64,000 bases of DNA from DASWNP01 sp036399175 (GTDB taxonomy: Bacteria > Acidobacteriota > Blastocatellia > Pyrinomonadales > Pyrinomonadaceae): contig DASWNP010000020.1 in the NCBI GenBank assembly GCA_036399175.1, forward strand, positions 18,304 through 82,303, in the 5' to 3' direction. Each line of letters begins with the position of its first letter. Position 1 is the stretch's first letter. The notes under the pieces are model-generated. The model saw only the letters and a program-made list of their open reading frames with translations. It did no database searches and was not told the origin of the DNA. Shown here piece by piece: positions 59,257 through 64,000 of the stretch. The translations under genes were made by a program, and so were the position numbers.

Positions 59257-60345
59257 ATGAAAATCTTACGCTTCGTTCTCATTCTCTTCATCATCCTGCT
59301 GCTCGCGGGCGGCGGCTTCGCCTTCTGGTTCTACCGCGAGCTTCGAGAGCCCGTCAGCCACCAGCAGGCCGAGCAGTACATAGAGATTCCGCGCGGCTCT
59401 TCGCCCGATCAGGTTCTCGCGCGCCTCTCCGAAGCAGGCGTTATCAGACGTGTTTGGCCTCTGCGGATTTACCTGCGTCTGACGGGCGCGGGCGCGCGTC
59501 TGAAGGCTGGCGAGTATCGTTTCCCTTCTCCTATCTCGGCTCTGGGCGTCGTCGGCAAATTGGAAGAGGGCGAGCAGCGTCTCAGCCGCTTCACGGTGAT
59601 AGAGGGCTGGACGCGCTGGGACATCGCCGCCGCCATGCAGAGGATTCCCGAACTCAAGCTGCGAAGCGCCGACGAAGCCCTCGCCCTGATGAACGACACG
59701 AGCGCCATCCAAGACCTCGACCCCGAAGCGCGTAACCTCGAAGGCTATCTCTACCCGGACACGTATAATTTTCCGCCCGACACGACGCCGCAGAAGATGA
59801 TTGCGGCGATGGTGCAACGCTTCCGGCAGGTCTGGAAGGGGCGTCTGGCCGAAGAGGCTTTGCTCAAAGGCAAGTCGGCGCGTGAGATTGTGACCGTCGC
59901 CTCGCTCGTCGAGACCGAAGCCAAGCTGCACGAGGAGCGCCCGCTCGTCGCCTCGGTCATCTACAATCGTCTGCGCATCGGCATGGCGCTCGGCGTCGAT
60001 TCCACAGTCATCTACGCCTCGAAGCTCATCGGCAAGTGGAAGAATGACGGCAAGATTTATCAGAGCGACCTAGACCTCTCTTCGCCTTACAACACGCGTA
60101 AGGTTCGCGGCCTTCCGCCCGGCCCCGTCGCCTCGCCGAGCGCACGCTCGCTCGACGCCGCCATCAACCCCGCCCAGACCGATTACCTCTATTACGTCCG
60201 CGAGCCTTCGCGCGACGACGGCACGCACAACTTCTACAGCTCCGAGACGGAATTCCAGCGCGGCGTTCAGGCTCTGCGCGAATGGGAGCGCCAGCGCGAC
60301 GCGCGCGCACAGCAGTCGCCTGCTCCTTCGGCGAGCGTCCCTTAA
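59257..60345 (+). CDS. mltG: Endolytic murein transglycosylase MltG
   Basis: A 362-residue inner-membrane enzyme that cuts nascent peptidoglycan and ends its growth. The N-terminal span is LRFVLILFIILLLAGGGFAFWFY. Next come a LysM-like part (YIEIPRGSSPDQVLARLSEAGVI) and the YceG domain with LEGYLYPDTYNFPPDTT, VASLVETEAKLHEERPLVASVIYNRLRIGMALGVDSTVIYA (with the catalytic Glu) and VRGLPPGPVASPSARSLDAAINPAQTDYLYYV. The ruvX-mltG order is conserved in many bacteria. Its coding strand is C-rich. One copy of the polar motif lies inside it at 59441. Confidence 0.94.
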   Translation: MKILRFVLILFIILLLAGGGFAFWFYRELREPVSHQQAEQYIEIPRGSSPDQVLARLSEAGVIRRVWPLRIYLRLTGAGARLKAGEYRFPSPISALGVVGKLEEGEQRLSRFTVIEGWTRWDIAAAMQRIPELKLRSADEALALMNDTSAIQDLDPEARNLEGYLYPDTYNFPPDTTPQKMIAAMVQRFRQVWKGRLAEEALLKGKSAREIVTVASLVETEAKLHEERPLVASVIYNRLRIGMALGVDSTVIYASKLIGKWKNDGKIYQSDLDLSSPYNTRKVRGLPPGPVASPSARSLDAAINPAQTDYLYYVREPSRDDGTHNFYSSETEFQRGVQALREWERQRDARAQQSPAPSASVP

Positions 60346-60520
60346 GCGACAGGGTTTGAGCTTGAGTCGAGCGTTGCCCTCAAGCCGATGTCGCGCGTGC
60401 TCAATCTATTTTCGATAGCTTCTTGTATTAGTCGGCGGGTTGTTCTATTCTCGCTTCAGTCTCCCGCAAGCTATCAATGACGTGCCCTCTTCGGTGGAGA
60501 GTGCGAGAAGGAATCGGACG

Positions 60521-61180
60521 ATGAAGAAAGCTCTGGCTCTCTTGGTTCTTCTGTCGGCGGCGGCGTTGAATGTTCAGGCGCAGGAGAAGGGCGTCGATCA
60601 GCAGAACGAGCGCATCCGCGACGGCAGCAACAATCGACAGCCCGCCGTCAACGGCGGCAACGTCGGCACAGGCACGGGGCGCGGCATGGATTTCGGGCGC
60701 GGACGCACAATCGTTCCTCCGCCGCTTGAGAACCCTTACCGTCTGACGGCGCGCAAGGATGCTGTCATCGAAGCCGTGCAGGAGCTGATGCGCGAGCGTA
60801 AGCTGCTTCTCGACGAGACGGTCTCCAACCTGGAGAACGGCGTGCTCATCAGTCAGCCTTACACCTTCGTCAGAGGCGCGGTCGTCGCGCGCTCGGAGCT
60901 GAACCAGTACGCGGAGATTCCCGTCGCGGACGTGCGCGGCTGGACGCGCGGGCGCTATACGCTGATTGTCGAAGTTCTGCCTGTAGATGGCACGACTACG
61001 AGGGTCTCTGTCAACGCGCGGGTCGAGGGGCGCTCCGAGGGTGTGACGGGAGCCGAATGGGTGACGCTTCGCAGCACCGGCAACGCCGAAGATAGTTTTC
61101 TGGCCTCGCTCGTCGAAAAACTGACGGGCGGCCCGCCTCCCGGCAGAGAAGAGACGACGCCGACAACGACGACCCCGTAA
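60521..61180 (+). CDS. Hypothetical secreted protein, 219 residues
   Basis: The ATG at 60521 follows GAAGGA at a good distance. The signal peptide is MKKALALLVLLSAAALNVQAQ. The mature part shows a Gly/Asn-rich stretch (NRQPAVNGGNVGTGTGRGMDFGRG), an alpha helix KDAVIEAVQELMRERKLLLDETV and a beta part (GRYTLIVEVLPVDGTTTRVSVNARVEGRSEGV). No family name can be given. It is one of three consecutive exported proteins that lead to the VWA gene. Confidence 0.75.
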   Translation: MKKALALLVLLSAAALNVQAQEKGVDQQNERIRDGSNNRQPAVNGGNVGTGTGRGMDFGRGRTIVPPPLENPYRLTARKDAVIEAVQELMRERKLLLDETVSNLENGVLISQPYTFVRGAVVARSELNQYAEIPVADVRGWTRGRYTLIVEVLPVDGTTTRVSVNARVEGRSEGVTGAEWVTLRSTGNAEDSFLASLVEKLTGGPPPGREETTPTTTTP

Positions 61181-61272
61181 ATGCGAGGTTGCGTGAAGCC
61201 AGTAATCATTCCCCTGACAATCATTTAGCTCTTCCCGCCTGAGAATTTTATTCAAGCCGGAGTTGTGTTTCG

Positions 61273-61929
61273 ATGAGTATTTTCGTGCGCGCCGGGGAAG
61301 CGGGGCGAAAGTTTTTTGAAAGAGGGACGAAAGGCTTCGGCCTTGTTTCTCTGAAGAAGTTCTGTTTGATGCTCGCGCTCTCTGCGGCGACGAGCGTCGC
61401 CTCCGCCGGATGCCAGTCTTCATCCGGCTCTCAGGGAAAAGACGCTGGCCGGACGGCTTCGACCAAAGAGGCAGCCGATTCCCAAAAGCAGTCTGCCGAA
61501 GAAAAGCCCGCGCCGCAGGCACGCGTTCTCGAAGACGAGGCGATGCTCAAGGGCTCACAGGCGATTATCGGCGGCAAGGTGCAGAATATCTCCGACTCCG
61601 ATTTCGCAGGACTCACGGTCGAGATAGAGCTGAAACGGCGGCAGGACGGAACTACCGAGACGCGGCGCGCGGAGGTCGAGCCGCAGAAGCTCGCGCCCGG
61701 CGAGCAGGGTCGCTACTCTCTGAGCGTCTCGCGTGAGTGGAGCAGCGCCCGATTGGTTCGTCTCTACAGCACGACCGAAGGGAAGCAAATCGTCTACGTC
61801 TCCGAGCGAGGGGCGCTTCGCCCGCCGGAGAGAATCGAGAACAAGCCGAAGGTAGTCGTCATCCCGCGCCCGCGTCCGAAGGGCGAAGAGTTCATCAACA
61901 CGCCGGACACGGCCGACCGCGTGCCGTAA
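61273..61929 (+). CDS. Hypothetical lipoprotein with FxLYD/DUF3426-like domain
   Basis: A 218-residue protein; the signal region KKFCLMLALSAATSVASAGC has a lipobox with Cys47, and the true start could be closer to it than ATG 61273. A charged linker (KEAADSQKQSAEEKPAPQ) precedes a beta-sandwich of about 85 residues: AIIGGKVQNISDSDFAGLTVEIELKRRQDG, VEPQKLAPGEQGRYSLSV. This pattern of a secreted domain with N-x-S-x-x-x-F/L and E-x-x-L-x-P-G resembles FxLYD or DUF3426 domains, which are common in envelope proteins of unknown role. Tail rich in Arg and Pro. Confidence 0.7.
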   Translation: MSIFVRAGEAGRKFFERGTKGFGLVSLKKFCLMLALSAATSVASAGCQSSSGSQGKDAGRTASTKEAADSQKQSAEEKPAPQARVLEDEAMLKGSQAIIGGKVQNISDSDFAGLTVEIELKRRQDGTTETRRAEVEPQKLAPGEQGRYSLSVSREWSSARLVRLYSTTEGKQIVYVSERGALRPPERIENKPKVVVIPRPRPKGEEFINTPDTADRVP

Positions 61930-62328
61930 AAGAGCGAGTCTCTCAAGTGATACCTGAGAAGTCGGCGCGACGACCAAACTTCAAGTAAGTTCTCGACTTC
62001 GCCGCGCTTTGTCGATGGCTTCAAGCTTTTTAAGCCTTCGCTCTCTTTTCCGTCTCGACGCGCTCACTGCTTTTTCGAGCGACTGGTTTGTCGAAGGCTC
62101 TTTGTCAGGCGCCGACAGTGCGAACGGTCGTGCGCCAGGTGTGCGGGCATCATCAATGCCCTCCTCGTCCGGCGCGCTCGGACAACCCTTTGCTCTTCTC
62201 CATACGTCACAGCCATAACGCGCTCATAGTGCTTGAAGGGCACGCGCCTTTTCGTTAAACTTTTCTTCGTCGCTTCGCTCGTGTCGCACGTTCGGTTGAA
62301 GGCAGGGTCTTCCGTTTTGAGTAATCTT
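61930..62328. other. Intergenic region before the helical secreted protein
   Basis: About 400 bp without a supported gene. A short plus-strand frame (62009-62218) is Ser-rich and lacks a ribosome-binding site. GTCGGCGCGACGAC lies at 61961-61974, the one-mismatch relative of the palindrome core. No promoter pair was convincing. Confidence 0.35.
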
Positions 62329-62868
62329 ATGCTTCTTCGTCTCCTTGTCTGCGCAACGCTGCTCTCGGTCTCATCGCTCGCAGCGCACGCACAGGTATCG
62401 CTTCCGCGTAACGCCGCCGACGACAGGCGCGCGACGCCGACGAGCGATCCGCCTCCGCTGCTCGGCTCGCCGCAACAGGAGATGATAGAACGTGCGCTCA
62501 TCAAAAAAGCGGAAGCCAATCACAAAGAGACGCTCGAACGCGCGCGCGAGAGCGCTCAACTCGGCGCTCAACTGAGCGACAGCTTCGAGCGCAACAACGC
62601 TCTCAGCCGCGACGACCTCAAGAAGCTCGAACGCATCGAGAAGCTCGCCCGCAGCATCAGAAGCCGCGCAGGCGGCTCCGACGACGAGGACGTGCTTGAG
62701 CAGCCTCCGCGCGACCTCAAGGAAGGGCTCACGCGTCTCTCCAAGCTGGCCGAAGAGCTACAGAAGAGCGTCGAAAAAACATCTCGACACGTCATCTCCG
62801 CCTCCGTCATCGAACGCTCCAACGAACTCATCGAGCTGATTCGCCACATACGCGGTTTCTCACAGTGA
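62329..62868 (+). CDS. Secreted helical protein, about 179 residues
   Basis: The ATG at 62329 gives a signal peptide LLRLLVCATLLSVSSLAAHAQ; a TTG four codons earlier is an alternative. The mature protein is charged and helical: SPQQEMIERALIKKAEANHKETLERARESAQL, RDDLKKLERIEKLARSIRSRAGG, PPRDLKEGLTRLSKLAEELQKSVEKTSRHVIS, then ASVIERSNELIELIRHIRG. It could form a coiled-coil dimer. No known family. It overlaps the VWA gene start by 4 bp, so the two are translated together and may form a complex. Confidence 0.72.
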   Translation: MLLRLLVCATLLSVSSLAAHAQVSLPRNAADDRRATPTSDPPPLLGSPQQEMIERALIKKAEANHKETLERARESAQLGAQLSDSFERNNALSRDDLKKLERIEKLARSIRSRAGGSDDEDVLEQPPRDLKEGLTRLSKLAEELQKSVEKTSRHVISASVIERSNELIELIRHIRGFSQ

Positions 62869-63854
62869 GTACACCGAAGGGAAAAGCCTCCAAGCGCGCT
62901 CGCAGGGCATCGCCTCGGCTCCTGGAGGGTCTCCTTCCGGCGTCACTTTGCTGCGCGCTGCTCGTCGCCTGCTTCGCTTCTCTTCCCTCGGCGTCTCGCT
63001 CTTTTGCGCGAGGGCAGGGCGCGCAGGACGAAGATGAAGTCGTCCGCGTCGAGACAGACCTCGTCGTCCTGAACGTGACGGTGACGGATAAAGAAGGCAA
63101 GTACGTGCACAAGCTGCCGCGCGCCGATTTTCGCGTCTTCGAGGACGGGCGCGAGCAGAAGATTTCTACCTTCAGCGTCGAAGAGACGCCTTTCGCGGCG
63201 GCGCTTCTCCTGGACATTTCGGGAAGCATGGAGGGGCGCGTTTCGCTCGCGCGCTCGGCGGCCATACGCTTCCTCGACGGCATGCGTGCAGAGGATACGG
63301 CCGCCGTCTACAGCTTCGATTCAAAGGTCGAGCAGTTGCAGGATTTCTCGCCCGGTCGAGACCTCCCGCCGATAGCCTACGGGATGAAGGCGCGCGGCAT
63401 GACGGCACTCAACGATGCCATTCTCCGAGCCGCCCGAGACCTCTCGACGCGACCCGAAAAACGGCGCGCCATCGTCGTGCTCTCTGACGGGGCGGACACC
63501 TTCAGCAACGCCACCTCTGACAAGGCGCTCAACGCCGCCCTCGCCGCCGACACAACCATCTACGCCGTCGATATGTCAGACCCTCGCACCGACGTCAGAG
63601 CCCGCCAGATGGCTTCGGCCGCGCTGCGCAACTTCGCCGCCAAAAGCGGCGGACGCTACGTCTCGACGCCCGGCGGCCAAGCTCTCGCCAGCGCCTTCGC
63701 AAGCATCGTCGAGGAATTGAGCAACCAGTACACAATCGGCTACCAGTCCTCCAATCGCGAGCGCGACGGACGCTGGCGCACCATCGAAATCAACCTCGCC
63801 CGCCCTGAAATCAACGCACGCACGCGCAAAGGTTATCGCGCGCCCAAAGCCTGA
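62865..63854 (+). CDS. VWFA-related acidobacterial domain protein (VWA-containing, exported)
   Basis: A 329-residue exported protein starting with GTG 62865 and a long, basic signal region (KGKASKRARRASPRLLEGLLPASLCCALLVACFASL). The mature part begins VRVETDLVVLNVTVTDKEGKYVHKLPRADFRVFEDGREQKI, the hallmark of this family, and then the VWA domain: LLLDISGSMEGR with the MIDAS D-x-S-x-S, MTALNDAILRAARDL (Thr-Asp ligands) and IVVLSDGADTF. The end NQYTIGYQSSNRERDGRWRTIEINL is also typical. It may bind a metal-dependent partner at the surface. Such proteins are numerous in Acidobacteriota, which supports the assignment. Confidence 0.93.
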   Translation: MSTPKGKASKRARRASPRLLEGLLPASLCCALLVACFASLPSASRSFARGQGAQDEDEVVRVETDLVVLNVTVTDKEGKYVHKLPRADFRVFEDGREQKISTFSVEETPFAAALLLDISGSMEGRVSLARSAAIRFLDGMRAEDTAAVYSFDSKVEQLQDFSPGRDLPPIAYGMKARGMTALNDAILRAARDLSTRPEKRRAIVVLSDGADTFSNATSDKALNAALAADTTIYAVDMSDPRTDVRARQMASAALRNFAAKSGGRYVSTPGGQALASAFASIVEELSNQYTIGYQSSNRERDGRWRTIEINLARPEINARTRKGYRAPKA

Positions 63855-63972
63855 AGCCTTCGAGCACGTCCGATTCGACTCTCTTCTCCATCCTGTCGAT
63901 TCATCATCTCTACAGTTGATGCTTCCGCCACCTCCAAGCGTCTAAAGAGTGGACGCTGAAGCAAGACAGAAG

Positions 63973-64000
63973 CGCGGCAGGTTACTGATAACCTGCCGCG
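63973..64000 (+). terminator. Hairpin at the right edge, possible terminator
   Basis: CGCGGCAGGTTA (63973-63984) pairs perfectly with TAACCTGCCGCG (63989-64000) around CTGA. It lies 119 bp after the VWA stop; any T-run is outside the window. Confidence 0.55.

Larger units (their letters stand above)
5730..59449. repeat. Dispersed polar motif GTCYGATAA, 12 copies
   Basis: Plus-strand copies start at 5730, 9328, 18509, 24044, 28311 and 30578; minus-strand copies lie at 37923-37931, 41210-41218, 45128-45136, 49883-49891, 52575-52583 and 59441-59449. The broader consensus is near CGTCYGATAACG. Copies occur in coding and noncoding DNA. The orientation changes once, between 30.6 and 37.9 kb. Roughly one copy would be expected by chance in a sequence of this length and composition. 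Entries between the endpoints are annotated separately. Confidence 0.65.

Overview
The window reads as a chromosomal segment of an Acidobacteriota bacterium, most like the Blastocatellia/Pyrinomonas side of the phylum. The reasons are a protein of the Acidobacteria-type VWFA-related family at the right edge, a PknB-type kinase with a zinc-ribbon-like start and a C-terminal extracytoplasmic domain, a single-polypeptide LptF/LptG permease, GC-rich genes with many GTG/TTG starts, and abundant intergenic hairpins made of heptanucleotide words. No rRNA or 16S gene is present, so the assignment is an inference.

Layout. 0-11.7 kb is mostly minus strand: cupin fragment, Sua5/TsaC (plus), an oligopeptide-binding lipoprotein coupled to a GH3 hexosaminidase, MutS, two small unknown proteins, a Ser/Thr kinase and 6-phosphofructokinase. 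11.9-15.5 kb is plus: TsaB-RimI-YdcH-like, then Psd-PssA for phosphatidylethanolamine synthesis. After a minus-strand PQQ-type propeller, 17.6-33.4 kb carries replication, repair and segregation genes: DnaE, AccA, SSB (minus), RecN, MiaB, a DUF151 nuclease, ParA-ParB, a small XRE regulator, a Xer recombinase, MetK and AhcY. 38-46 kb is minus: LptF-LptG, RecO, two small membrane proteins, a Clp-N/DUF1343 fusion, an SDR and a class I amidotransferase. 46-57 kb is plus: HslVU, a fibronectin-type lipoprotein, FAH-family enzyme, DUF402, RidA, an acyl-CoA carboxylase beta chain, an M28 peptidase and a cyclophilin. 57-64 kb holds an S41-like protein without catalytic residues, RuvX, MltG and secreted or lipoproteins ending in the VWA protein.

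Three things stand out. (1) The region around 30.6 kb looks like the replication terminus: a dif-like 28-mer lies 64 bp after the xer gene, GC skew of the plus strand changes from G-rich to C-rich there, and a polar motif (consensus near CGTCYGATAACG) occurs on the plus strand at all six sites up to 30.6 kb and on the minus strand at all six sites from 37.9 kb onward. (2) A 4,162-bp transposon (33741-37902) with perfect 15-bp inverted ends and a perfect 10-bp target duplication carries an IS4-type transposase plus unusual cargo: a tRNA-Ser-like gene, a lipoprotein, and an XRE regulator next to a HEPN-like protein. (3) Eight hairpins built from short words, mostly of period 7, are scattered through the window, and in three genes the two arms encode the N-terminal basic or polar region and the hydrophobic core of the signal peptide.

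All calls come from reading the sequence by eye, without database searches.
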